The position numbers and the translations under genes are program-made. From JAICJR01 sp963848495 (lineage in GTDB: Bacteria > Actinomycetota > Thermoleophilia > Solirubrobacterales > Thermoleophilaceae), in assembly GCA_963848495.1 (NCBI GenBank), contig CAWKDV010000004.1, positions 1,612,001-1,676,000 of the forward strand: DNA of 64,000 nt, read 5' to 3'. The notes below the pieces were generated by a model, which ran no database searches, had not been told where the DNA came from, and saw nothing but the letters and a program-made list of their open reading frames with translations. Each line of letters begins with the position of its first letter. The stretch's first letter is position 1. Positions 23,682 through 31,279 of the stretch are shown here, piece by piece.

Positions 23682-24782
23682 TCATAGCTCGATCTCAACC
23701 GGTCCCTCGGGTGCGTTCACGCACGTCCGGCACGTCACGCCCTCCACGTCCATCACCTCGCCGCTGCGCAGGTCGCGCACCTTGCCCGACCTGAAGCGAC
23801 CCACGCATGTGTGGCAGATCCCCATGCGGCAGCCGAAGGGCAGCTCGAGCCCGGCCTCCTCGCCGGCGACGAGGATGGGCTTGTCCCCCGCCCCCTCCAC
23901 CTCGCAGCCGCTGTTGAGGAAGGTGATCGTGCCGCCAGCGCCGTCGGCCGCGCCCTCGCCGCCGATCACCGGCTGGAAGCGCTCCATGTGCAGCCGGTCG
24001 CGGTCGCCGTGGGCGTCCCAGTGCTCCGACAGCGCGTCGAGCAGCGGGCCGGGCCCGGAGGCGAAGGTCTCGCGCTCGCGCCAGTCGGGGCAGATGCGCT
24101 CGATGTCGGCGGTCGCGAGGCGGCCCTGCGAGCCGGTGTGGCGCTCGCTGAGGCGGAAGCCGTCGTGGCGGCCGGCGAGCTCGCGCAGGTCGTCGCCGAA
24201 GATCACATCCCCGGGCGTGCGCGACGAGTGGACGTGCACCACGTCGCCCATCGCGTCCTGCCGGTCCAGGCTGCGCAGCATGCCCATGATCGGCGTGATG
24301 CCGCTGCCGGCACTGACGAACAGCAGCATGTCGGGCAGCTCGTCGGGCAGCACGAACTGGCCCTCCACGTCGCTCAGGAAGACGAGGTCGCCCGGCCGCA
24401 GGCCGCGGTGGATGTGCGGCGTGACCTTGCCGCTCTCGAGCAGCTTCGGCGTGACCGAGATGAAGCCGTCGGGCCGGTCGGGCTCCGAGGTGAGCGAGTA
24501 GGCGCGCCAGTGACGGACGCCGTCAATGTCGAAGCCCACCCGCAGGTACTGGCCCGCCACGTGGCCGGGCCACCTGTGCCCCGGCCGGATCTCGATCGTC
24601 ACGGCGTCGGCCGTCTCGCGCTTGATCCGCTCGATCCGGCCGCGCAGCTCCCGCGTCGACCAGAGCGGGTTGATCATCTCGAAGTAGTCGTCGGGCAGCA
24701 GCGGCGTGGTCAGTGCGCGCGCTGCGCGCAGGATCCGCCGGCGTGCCTTCGGGACCTTGGGACGCGCCCCCTGTTCCGCCAC
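23682..24782 (-). CDS. Ferredoxin reductase with C-terminal 2Fe-2S domain (desaturase electron donor), 366 aa
   Basis: FAD-binding FNR-type domain (about 45-150; RAYSLTSEPDRPDG for FAD), NAD(P)-binding domain (about 150-265; FVSAGSGITPIMGML), and a plant-type ferredoxin domain (about 285-366) with Cys ligands C-x4-C-x2-C in CRMGICHTC and the fourth in CRTC. This is the architecture of Rv3230c, the partner of DesA3 in mycobacteria. It lies 13 bp before the desaturase on the same strand, so the two form an electron-transfer operon for aerobic fatty acid desaturation. Confidence 0.93.
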   Translation of the reverse strand: MAEQGARPKVPKARRRILRAARALTTPLLPDDYFEMINPLWSTRELRGRIERIKRETADAVTIEIRPGHRWPGHVAGQYLRVGFDIDGVRHWRAYSLTSEPDRPDGFISVTPKLLESGKVTPHIHRGLRPGDLVFLSDVEGQFVLPDELPDMLLFVSAGSGITPIMGMLRSLDRQDAMGDVVHVHSSRTPGDVIFGDDLRELAGRHDGFRLSERHTGSQGRLATADIERICPDWRERETFASGPGPLLDALSEHWDAHGDRDRLHMERFQPVIGGEGAADGAGGTITFLNSGCEVEGAGDKPILVAGEEAGLELPFGCRMGICHTCVGRFRSGKVRDLRSGEVMDVEGVTCRTCVNAPEGPVEIEL

Positions 24783-24821
24783 TCCTCCGGGTTACCCATT
24801 TTTCTTATGAGTCAGACGTGG

Positions 24822-25208
24822 TCAAGTGTCTTTTATGTAGCGCTCGGGCTTGGGGCTGAACCCCTCTCGCAGGTAGAAGCGCTGCGCGTCGCGGCGCTCG
24901 TTGCCGGAGGTGACCTCGATGCGGTCGCAGCCCCAGTGCCGCGCGCTGGCCTCCACGCGCTCGACCAGGGCAGCGCCGACGCCCTGCGAGCGCGCGCCGT
25001 CCGCCACCACCAGCGCCGCCAAGCGGCAGGTGGGACGGTCGCGGTGGATCAGCGGCAGCGACAGGCACGCCGTGAAGCCGAGCGCCCGCCCGTCGGCCTC
25101 GGCCATGAACACGGCCGACCACTCCTCGCCGAGCAGCAGCCCGAGGCGCGCCTCAACCGCCGCGGCGCCGGTCGGGTACCCGAGCTCGCCGAGCAGTGCC
25201 GCGAGCAC
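24822..25208 (-). CDS. GNAT-family N-acetyltransferase, 128+ aa
   Basis: GNAT fold: LAALVVADGARSQGVGAALVERVEASA contains the acetyl-CoA pyrophosphate loop (ARSQGVGAAL, the R/QxxGxG/A pattern), and RFYLREGFSPKP is the usual C-terminal end. The GTG at 25208 is the first standard start, but it leaves out the first beta strand (IEIREATLADA), which is encoded just upstream without any ATG/GTG/TTG; a CTG at 25256, overlapping the korB stop, may be the true start. Substrate unknown. Its place after korB looks incidental. Confidence 0.8.
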   Translation of the reverse strand: MLAALLGELGYPTGAAAVEARLGLLLGEEWSAVFMAEADGRALGFTACLSLPLIHRDRPTCRLAALVVADGARSQGVGAALVERVEASARHWGCDRIEVTSGNERRDAQRFYLREGFSPKPERYIKDT

Positions 25209-25240
25209 CGGTGCGTCCGCGAGCGTGGCCTCGCGGATCT

Positions 25241-26242
25241 CTATGGGACCGTCCAGGCTTCCCCGGAGCTGAGCAGCGCGGCGAGCTGCTCCTCCCCCAC
25301 CTTCGCGCGCGCCTCCTCCAGCTCCTCGTTCAGGCCCTGGGCGTAGACCGGCCGGGCCACGTCGCGGAAGACGCCCACCGGCGTGGGCCCGGTGGGCCGC
25401 TCGGCGAGGTGCGCCAGCGCGAAGGCGTGGCTGGGCTCGTGGCGCCCGGCGTCGTGGATGGCGATCGCGTCCTCGCCGACGTCGGCCACGTCCGCAATCG
25501 CGAGCGAGCCGTCCGACTGCCAGACCACGCCGCGCGAGTTGTTCTCGCCGAAGCGGATCGGCTCCCCGTCCACGAGCCGGATCTGGTTGCGCTCCTTGAG
25601 CCCCTTGTCGCGCACGGCGTCGAAGGCGCCGTCGTTGAAGACGTTGCAGTTCTGGTAGATCTCGATGAACGCCGCGCCCTGGTGCTGAGCGGCCGCGCGC
25701 AGGACGTCGGCGACGTGCGAGCGGTCGGTGTCCACGGTGCGCGCCACGAAGCTTGCCTCGGCGCCGAGTGCCAGCGCCAGCGGGTTGAAGGGATGGTCCT
25801 GCGAGCCGAACGGAGTGGACTTGGTGACCTTGCCCTGCTCGCTCGTGGGCGAGTACTGGCCCTTGGTCAGGCCGTAGATCTGGTTGTTGAAGAGGAGGAT
25901 CTTGATCGGCACGTTGCGGCGCAGCGCGTGGATCAGGTGGTTGCCGCCGATCGACAGCGAGTCGCCGTCACCGGTGACCACCCACACCGACAGGTCGGGC
26001 CGCGAGGTGGCGAGCCCGGTGGCGAGCGCCGGCGCACGGCCGTGGATGCCGTGCACGCCGTAGGTGTCCATGTAGTAGACGAAGCGGCCGGCACAGCCGA
26101 TGCCGGAGATGAAGACGGTGCGCTCCGGCGGCACGCCCAGCTCGGGCATGAGCGACTGGACCGTGGCGAGGATCGCGTAGTCCCCGCAGCCCGGGCACCA
26201 GCGCGTCTCCTGGTCCGAGGAGAAGTCCTTCTTGGTGAACAT
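25241..26242 (-). CDS. korB: 2-oxoacid:ferredoxin oxidoreductase beta subunit KorB, 333 aa
   Basis: ThDP-binding subunit of 2-oxoglutarate (or other 2-oxoacid) ferredoxin oxidoreductase, which makes acyl-CoA and reduced ferredoxin. Motifs: WCPGCGDY and GIGCAGR cysteines, and GDGDSLSIGGNH with NNQIYGLTKGQYSPTS, the ThDP-Mg signature and substrate loop. ATG at 26242 gives MFTKKDF; an in-frame GTG at 26281 would start inside a 7-bp tandem array and add 13 low-complexity residues, so it is less likely. It follows korA on the same strand. Confidence 0.93.
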   Translation of the reverse strand: MFTKKDFSSDQETRWCPGCGDYAILATVQSLMPELGVPPERTVFISGIGCAGRFVYYMDTYGVHGIHGRAPALATGLATSRPDLSVWVVTGDGDSLSIGGNHLIHALRRNVPIKILLFNNQIYGLTKGQYSPTSEQGKVTKSTPFGSQDHPFNPLALALGAEASFVARTVDTDRSHVADVLRAAAQHQGAAFIEIYQNCNVFNDGAFDAVRDKGLKERNQIRLVDGEPIRFGENNSRGVVWQSDGSLAIADVADVGEDAIAIHDAGRHEPSHAFALAHLAERPTGPTPVGVFRDVARPVYAQGLNEELEEARAKVGEEQLAALLSSGEAWTVP

Positions 26243-26272
26243 CGGCAGGGCGTGCCCGTTATGTCCGTTATC

Positions 26273-26300
26273 ACCAGTCACGAGTCACGAGTCACGAGTC
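26273..26300. repeat. Heptamer array C at the korA-korB junction
   Basis: Read on the coding (minus) strand: three GACTCGT units and one GACTGGT unit in direct tandem. The korA stop codon (26292-26294) is inside, and the possible korB GTG start (26279-26281) is at its edge. Unlike the others it sits inside an operon, so it is unlikely to be a simple terminator. Confidence 0.85.
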
Positions 26301-28136
26301 GACCCTCTCCAAGATCTCGGCTTCCAATTCCTCAGCGAAAAACGGAAGCCCTTCAGCTTTCGTGACACTGTCGGCGTCCACCAGGAACTCCGCGCGGATG
26401 ATCTTGACGAGCTGCCCCATGTTCATCTCGGGGACCACGACCTTGCGGTAGGAGCGCAGCACCTCGCCCGTGTTGTGAGGCAGCGGGTTGAGGTGGCAGA
26501 GATGCGCGGAGGCGACCTTCTTGCCCTTGAGCCGCACCCGCCGCACGGCCGCCCGGATCGTGCCGAAGCTCGAGCCCCAGCCGAGCACCAGCACCTCGGC
26601 GCCGTCCTCGTGGTCGACCTCGAGCGGCGGGATCTCATCCGCGATCTTCGCCACCTTCTCCGCCCGCAGGCGCGTCATCAGCGCGTGGTTGGCCGGCTCG
26701 TAGCTGATGTTGCCGGTGCCGTCCTCCTTCTCGAGGCCGCCGATCCGGTGGCGCAGGCCCGGCGTGCCCGGGACCGCCCACGGCCGCGCCAGGTTGGAGT
26801 CGCGCAGGTAGGGCAGGAAGGCGCCGTCGGGGCCGTTGGGCTCGGTGGCGAAGCCGGGATCGATATCGGGGATCTGCGAGACGTCCGGCACCCGCCACGG
26901 CTCGGACGAGTTGGCGAGAAAGGTGTCGCTGAGCAGGATCACCGGCGTGCGGTACTTGACGGCGATCCGCGCCGCCTCGATGGCGGCGTCGAAGCACTGG
27001 CCCGGCGTGTAGGCGGCGATGACCGGCAGCGGCGACTCGCCATGACGGCCGTACATCGCCAGCATCAGGTCGCCCTGCTCGGTCTTGGTGGGCATGCCGG
27101 TGGACGGGCCCGCGCGCTGGACGTCGATGATCACCATCGGCAGCTCGAGCGCCACGGCCAGGCCGATCGTCTCCGCCTTGAGGTCGATGCCGGGGCCGCT
27201 CGACGCGGTGACGCCGAGACTGCCGCCGAAGGCCGCACCCAGCACCATGTTGGCCGCCGCGATCTCGTCCTCCGCCTGCAGCGTGCGCACGCCGAAGGCC
27301 TTGTGGCGCGACAGCTCGTGCAGCAGCTCCGAGGCGGGCGTGATCGGGTAGCTGGCCAGGAACAGCCGCAGCCCGCTCTTCACGCTGGCCGCGATCAGGC
27401 CCATGGCCGTGGCGCTCGTGCCGTTGACGTTGCGGTAGGTCCCGGGGTCGGCCGGCGCCGGCTTGACCTCGTAGTGCACCGCCATGATCTCGGCGGTCTC
27501 GCCGAAGTTGTAGCCCGCGCGGAAGGCCGCCACGTTGGCGTCGCGGATCCCGGGCTTGCCGGCGAACTTCTTGTCGATCCAGTCGATCGTGCCCTCTGTG
27601 GGCCGGCCGTACATCCACGAGATCAGGCCGAGCGCGAACAGGTTCTTGGTGCGCTGGGCGTCCTTGGCCATGATGCCCTCGATGCCCTCGGTGGCCCGCA
27701 CGGTGAGCGTGGTCATGGGCACGCGGATGACCGTGTAGTCCTCGAGCGACCCGTCCTCGAGCGGGTTGGACTCGTAGCCCGCCTTGCGCAGGTTGTTCTT
27801 CTCGAAGGCGTCCTCGTTGGCGACGACCGTGCCGCCCTTCTCGAGCGCGTCGAGGTTGACCTTCAGCGCCGCCGGGTTCATCGCCACGAGCACGTTGGGG
27901 TGGTCCCCCGGCGTGAGGATGTCGCGCGAGGCGAAGTGGATCTGGAAGGCGGATACGCCGTGGAGCGTGCCGGCTGGTGCGCGGATCTCGGCCGGGAAGT
28001 CGGGCAGAGTCGCGAGGTCGTTGCCGATCATCGCGGTCGCGTCGGTGAAGCGACTGCCGACGAGCTGCATCCCGTCGCCTGAGTCGCCCGCGAAGCGGAC
28101 GACGACCCGTTCTCTCTCTTGGACTGCCTTAGTCAA
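26292..28136 (-). CDS. korA: 2-oxoacid:ferredoxin oxidoreductase alpha subunit (gamma-alpha fusion) KorA, 614 aa
   Basis: N-terminal gamma domain (about 10-190; FAGDSGDGMQLVGSRF) fused to the alpha pyrimidine-binding domain (about 225-470; YPITPASELLHEL, FGVRTLQAEDEIAAANMVLGA, SSGPGIDLKAE) and a transketolase-C-like domain (about 490-600). This fusion is typical of actinobacterial and other aerobic KorAB enzymes acting in the TCA cycle. TTG at 28136 is the only start near the conserved N-terminus. The last residues (VDS) and stop are encoded by a heptamer array. Divergent from pntAA. Confidence 0.93.
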   Translation of the reverse strand: MTKAVQERERVVVRFAGDSGDGMQLVGSRFTDATAMIGNDLATLPDFPAEIRAPAGTLHGVSAFQIHFASRDILTPGDHPNVLVAMNPAALKVNLDALEKGGTVVANEDAFEKNNLRKAGYESNPLEDGSLEDYTVIRVPMTTLTVRATEGIEGIMAKDAQRTKNLFALGLISWMYGRPTEGTIDWIDKKFAGKPGIRDANVAAFRAGYNFGETAEIMAVHYEVKPAPADPGTYRNVNGTSATAMGLIAASVKSGLRLFLASYPITPASELLHELSRHKAFGVRTLQAEDEIAAANMVLGAAFGGSLGVTASSGPGIDLKAETIGLAVALELPMVIIDVQRAGPSTGMPTKTEQGDLMLAMYGRHGESPLPVIAAYTPGQCFDAAIEAARIAVKYRTPVILLSDTFLANSSEPWRVPDVSQIPDIDPGFATEPNGPDGAFLPYLRDSNLARPWAVPGTPGLRHRIGGLEKEDGTGNISYEPANHALMTRLRAEKVAKIADEIPPLEVDHEDGAEVLVLGWGSSFGTIRAAVRRVRLKGKKVASAHLCHLNPLPHNTGEVLRSYRKVVVPEMNMGQLVKIIRAEFLVDADSVTKAEGLPFFAEELEAEILERVDS

Positions 28137-28140
28137 AGGG

Positions 28141-28159
28141 AAGCGCGACCAGAGCGCTT
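28141..28159. promoter_or_regulatory. Inverted repeat between korA and pntAA
   Basis: AAGCGC-N7-GCGCTT, a perfect 6-bp dyad 4 bp upstream of the korA start in the 110-bp divergent region. Position is consistent with an operator or a leader hairpin controlling korAB. Factor unknown. Confidence 0.45.
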
Positions 28160-28246
28160 ACTTCGGATACCCCGGATTGTACGACGGGGTGCGGCCGACG
28201 AACCGACTTCATTAGTCTGCACGGGTCTGATGCGGGGCTATAGGCG

Positions 28247-29398
28247 ATGAGGATTGCCGTGACGAACGAATCGCACGGCGGCGAGCGGCGCGTTGCGCTG
28301 GTTCCGGACGTGATCAAGCGGCTCACGGCGAAGGGACTGCACGAGGTGGTGGTCGAGGCCGGCGCCGGCGGCGGCGCGCTGCTGCCCGACCACCTGTTCG
28401 AGGATGCCGGCGCGAAGATCGCCGCCGGCGGCGCCGCGCTGGAGGGCGCCGACGTGGTGGTCCGCGTCTCCCCGCCCAGCGCCGAGGAGATCGAGCGCCT
28501 GCCCGACGGCTCCGTGCTGATCGGCTTCCTCGCGCCGCTAACTTCGCCCGACACCACGCGCTCGCTCGCGTCCGCCGGCGTCACCGCGTTCGCCATGGAG
28601 GCGATCCCGCGCATCACGCGCGCGCAGTCGATGGACGCGCTCTCGTCGCAGGCCACCGTCGGCGGCTACCGGGCGGGGCTGATCGCCGCGCAGGAGCTGG
28701 GCCGCTTCTTCCCGATGCTCACCACCGCGGCCGGCACGATCAAGCCCGCCAAGGTGCTCGTGCTCGGCGCCGGCGTGGCCGGCCTCCAGGCGATCGCCAC
28801 GGCGCGCCGTCTCGGCGCCCAGGTCACCGCGTTCGACGTGCGCTCGGTGGTGAAGGAGCAGGTGCAGTCGCTCGGCGCGAAGTTCCTCGAGCTCGACATC
28901 GGCGCCGACGCCGAGGCGGAGGGCGGCTACGCGCGCGAGCTCAGCGAGGAGGAGCAGCAGCGCCAGCAGGACGCGCTCAACGAGGCGCTGGCGGGCTTCG
29001 ACGCGGTGATCACCACCGCGCTGATCCCTGGGCGGCCGGCACCGAAGCTCGTCACCGCGGCGGGCGTGCAGAACATGCCTCCCGGCTCGGTGATCGTCGA
29101 CCTCGCCGGCGAGGCGGGCGGCAACTGCGAGCTCAGCCGGCCGGGCGAGACCGTCGTGGAGCACGACGTGACGATCGTCGCGCCGCTCAACCTGCCCTCC
29201 ACGATGGCCGAGCACGCCTCGCAGCTCTACGCGCGCAACGTCCAGTCGCTGCTCGAGCTGATGACCGGCGAGGAGGGCGCGCTCGAGCTCAACTTCGACG
29301 ACGAGGTCGTGGCCGGCGCGTGCATCACGCGCGACGGCGAGATCGTCCATGAGGGCGCCAAGGCGGCTGCCGGCGCCGCAACGAGCCAAGGAGCCTGA
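28247..29398 (+). CDS. pntAA: NAD(P) transhydrogenase alpha subunit, soluble part (PntAA), 383 aa
   Basis: NAD(H)-binding subunit of the proton-translocating transhydrogenase that makes NADPH from NADH. Blocks: AVTNESHGGERRVALVP at the N-terminus, QATVGGYRA, VLVLGAGVAGLQAIATARRLGAQVTAFDVR (Rossmann glycine loop), and GSVIVDLAGEAGGNCE. The transmembrane part is encoded by the next gene, the three-gene organisation seen in many actinobacteria and alphaproteobacteria. ATG start. pntAB begins immediately after the stop. Confidence 0.95.
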   Translation: MRIAVTNESHGGERRVALVPDVIKRLTAKGLHEVVVEAGAGGGALLPDHLFEDAGAKIAAGGAALEGADVVVRVSPPSAEEIERLPDGSVLIGFLAPLTSPDTTRSLASAGVTAFAMEAIPRITRAQSMDALSSQATVGGYRAGLIAAQELGRFFPMLTTAAGTIKPAKVLVLGAGVAGLQAIATARRLGAQVTAFDVRSVVKEQVQSLGAKFLELDIGADAEAEGGYARELSEEEQQRQQDALNEALAGFDAVITTALIPGRPAPKLVTAAGVQNMPPGSVIVDLAGEAGGNCELSRPGETVVEHDVTIVAPLNLPSTMAEHASQLYARNVQSLLELMTGEEGALELNFDDEVVAGACITRDGEIVHEGAKAAAGAATSQGA

Positions 29399-29716
29399 TT
29401 GACCCTCGTAACCGAGATTGCGATCCTCGTGCTCGCCGCGTTCGTCGGCTTCGCGGTGATCTCGAAGATCCCGAACACGCTGCACACGCCGCTGATGTCC
29501 GGCACCAACGCGATCCACGGAATCGTGTTGCTGGGCGGCCTGATCGTGATCGGCGAGGTCAGCGGCGCCTTCAACGACTTCATCCTCGTGATCGCGATCG
29601 CGTTCGGCACGATCAACGTGGTCGGCGGCTTCCTGGTCACCGACCGCATGCTCGAGATGTTCAGGAAGCGACCGGCGCCGAAGGCGGAGTCGGACGGCAA
29701 GCCCGAGGGGAGCTAG
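29399..29716 (+). CDS. pntAB: NAD(P) transhydrogenase alpha subunit, membrane part (PntAB), 105 aa
   Basis: Small membrane subunit with three hydrophobic helices (about 4-22, 38-55 and 60-82) and the conserved ISKIPNTLHTPLMSGTNAIHGI motif. TTG start directly follows the pntAA stop, so translation is coupled. The charged C-terminal tail (KRPAPKAESDGK) is cytoplasmic. Together with pntAA it makes up what is a single PntA chain in E. coli. Confidence 0.94.
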   Translation: MTLVTEIAILVLAAFVGFAVISKIPNTLHTPLMSGTNAIHGIVLLGGLIVIGEVSGAFNDFILVIAIAFGTINVVGGFLVTDRMLEMFRKRPAPKAESDGKPEGS

Positions 29717-29719
29717 GCC

Positions 29720-31129
29720 TTGGTCGAAGCGATCTTCCTGAGGAACACCACGTTCCTCGATTACGGCTACATCGTCGCGTTCTCGTTCTTCATCGTGGGC
29801 CTGATGATGCTCACGGGCCCGCAGACCGCACGGCGCGGCAACCGCGTGGCGGCGGTGGGCATGGCGATCGCCGTCACCGACACTCTGCTGCGGCCGGGCA
29901 TCCACAAGTGGGGCCTGATCGTGCTCGGGCTGGCGATCGGCACGGCGGTGGGCATCCCGGCGGCGCGCTCGGTGAAGATGACCGCGATGCCGCAGATGGT
30001 CGCGCTGTTCAACGGCGTCGGCGGCGGCGCGGTGGCCCTGATCTCGTGGGCCGAGTTCCGCCACTTCGGCGGCGACCTCGGGCTCAAGCACCTGATCCCC
30101 ACGCTGATCGCCGCGATCATCGGCTCGATCTCGTTCTGGGGCTCGAACATCGCCTTCGGCAAGCTCCAGGAGCTGTTACCCGGAAGACCGATCATGTTCC
30201 CGGGCCGGCTCCAGGCGGTGGCCAACACCGCCCTGCTGGTCGGGTGCGTGACGCTGGCGGTCGTGATCGCCGCGGGCACGCACTCGCAGGCCCTGTTCGT
30301 CCTGATCCTGGTACTGGCGGCGCTGCTCGGCAACGCGATGGTCCTACCGATCGGCGGCGCCGACATGCCGGTGGTGATCTCGCTGCTGAACGCCTTCACC
30401 GGCCTCTCCGCCGCCGCCGCCGGTATCGCGCTCGACAACACGGCGATGATCGTCGCGGGCATGATCGTGGGCGCCTCGGGCTCGATCCTCACGAACCTGA
30501 TGGCCGTGGCGATGAACCGCTCGATCCCGGCGATCGTGGCGGGCGGCTTCGGGGGCGAGGGCGTGGCGCCCGCCGCTTCGGCGGACGGCGTGGAGCGCAC
30601 CTACCGCTCCACCTCCGCCGACGACGTGGCCATCCAGCTCTCGTACGCGAACAGCGTCGTGGTGGTCCCCGGGTACGGCATGGCCGTCGCCCAGGCGCAG
30701 CACGCGGTGCGCGAGCTGGCGCGCGAGCTCGAGAAGCGCGGCGTGGACGTGAGCTACGCGATCCACCCGGTGGCGGGCCGCATGCCGGGCCACATGAACG
30801 TCCTGCTGGCCGAGGCCGACGTGCCGTACGACCAGCTCAAGGAGATGGACGACATCAACCCGCAGTTCCCGCAGACCGACGTCGCGCTCGTGATCGGCGC
30901 CAACGACGTGACCAACCCGGCCGCGCGCGAGGACCAGTCGAGCCCGATCTACGGCATGCCGATCCTCGACGTCGACAAGGCCCACTCCGTGATCGTGCTG
31001 AAGCGCAGCATGCGCTCCGGCTTCGCGGGCATCGACAACCCGCTCTTCTACCTCGACAACACGGCGATGCTCTTCGGCGACGCGAAGGACAGCATCCAGC
31101 ACGTCACCGAAGAGGTGAAGAACTTTTAG
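29720..31129 (+). CDS. pntB: NAD(P) transhydrogenase beta subunit PntB, 469 aa
   Basis: NADP(H)-binding and proton-channel subunit. Eight or nine transmembrane helices occupy about residues 10-285, including MVALFNGVGGGAVALIS and MPVVISLLNAFTGLSAAAAG; the soluble NADP domain (about 300-469) has VPGYGMAVAQAQHAV, HPVAGRMPGHMNVLLAEA, IGANDVTNPAA and KRSMRSGFAGIDNPLF. TTG start, 3 bp after the pntAB stop. The gene ends exactly at a heptamer palindrome. Complete pntAA-pntAB-pntB operon. Confidence 0.96.
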   Translation: MVEAIFLRNTTFLDYGYIVAFSFFIVGLMMLTGPQTARRGNRVAAVGMAIAVTDTLLRPGIHKWGLIVLGLAIGTAVGIPAARSVKMTAMPQMVALFNGVGGGAVALISWAEFRHFGGDLGLKHLIPTLIAAIIGSISFWGSNIAFGKLQELLPGRPIMFPGRLQAVANTALLVGCVTLAVVIAAGTHSQALFVLILVLAALLGNAMVLPIGGADMPVVISLLNAFTGLSAAAAGIALDNTAMIVAGMIVGASGSILTNLMAVAMNRSIPAIVAGGFGGEGVAPAASADGVERTYRSTSADDVAIQLSYANSVVVVPGYGMAVAQAQHAVRELARELEKRGVDVSYAIHPVAGRMPGHMNVLLAEADVPYDQLKEMDDINPQFPQTDVALVIGANDVTNPAAREDQSSPIYGMPILDVDKAHSVIVLKRSMRSGFAGIDNPLFYLDNTAMLFGDAKDSIQHVTEEVKNF

Positions 31130-31191
31130 GACTGCAGACTGCGGACTGCAGACTGCGGAAACGACCTCTCCGCAGTCCGCAGTCCGCAGTC
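31130..31191. repeat. Heptamer-array palindrome D (GACTGCG type) after pntB
   Basis: Left arm of four 7-bp units (GACTGCA and GACTGCG alternating, 31130-31157), a 13-nt loop GAAACGACCTCTC (31158-31170), and a right arm of three CGCAGTC units (31171-31191). The first base follows the pntB stop directly. A stem of about 21 bp could form. It is a strong terminator candidate, and the loop is shared with arrays E and F. Confidence 0.9.
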
Positions 31192-31204
31192 CGAAGCCCT
31201 TCCT

Positions 31205-31224
31205 AGCTGGCTGGCTAGCCAGCT
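31205..31224. terminator. Second hairpin after pntB
   Basis: AGCTGGCT-GGCT-AGCCAGCT forms an 8-bp perfect stem with a 4-nt loop, 13 bp after array D. A related palindrome (TAGCCGGCTA) follows array E in the same relative position. Confidence 0.55.
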
Positions 31225-31279
31225 CTGTTAGGCTGCCGCGCGCGGGTCCGGCGCCGGCCGACCAACTGGGGGGAAGTTC

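Noticed and set aside
26232..28082. A 616-codon plus-strand frame opposite korA
   Set aside because: Antisense shadow of korA, no domain, biased composition.
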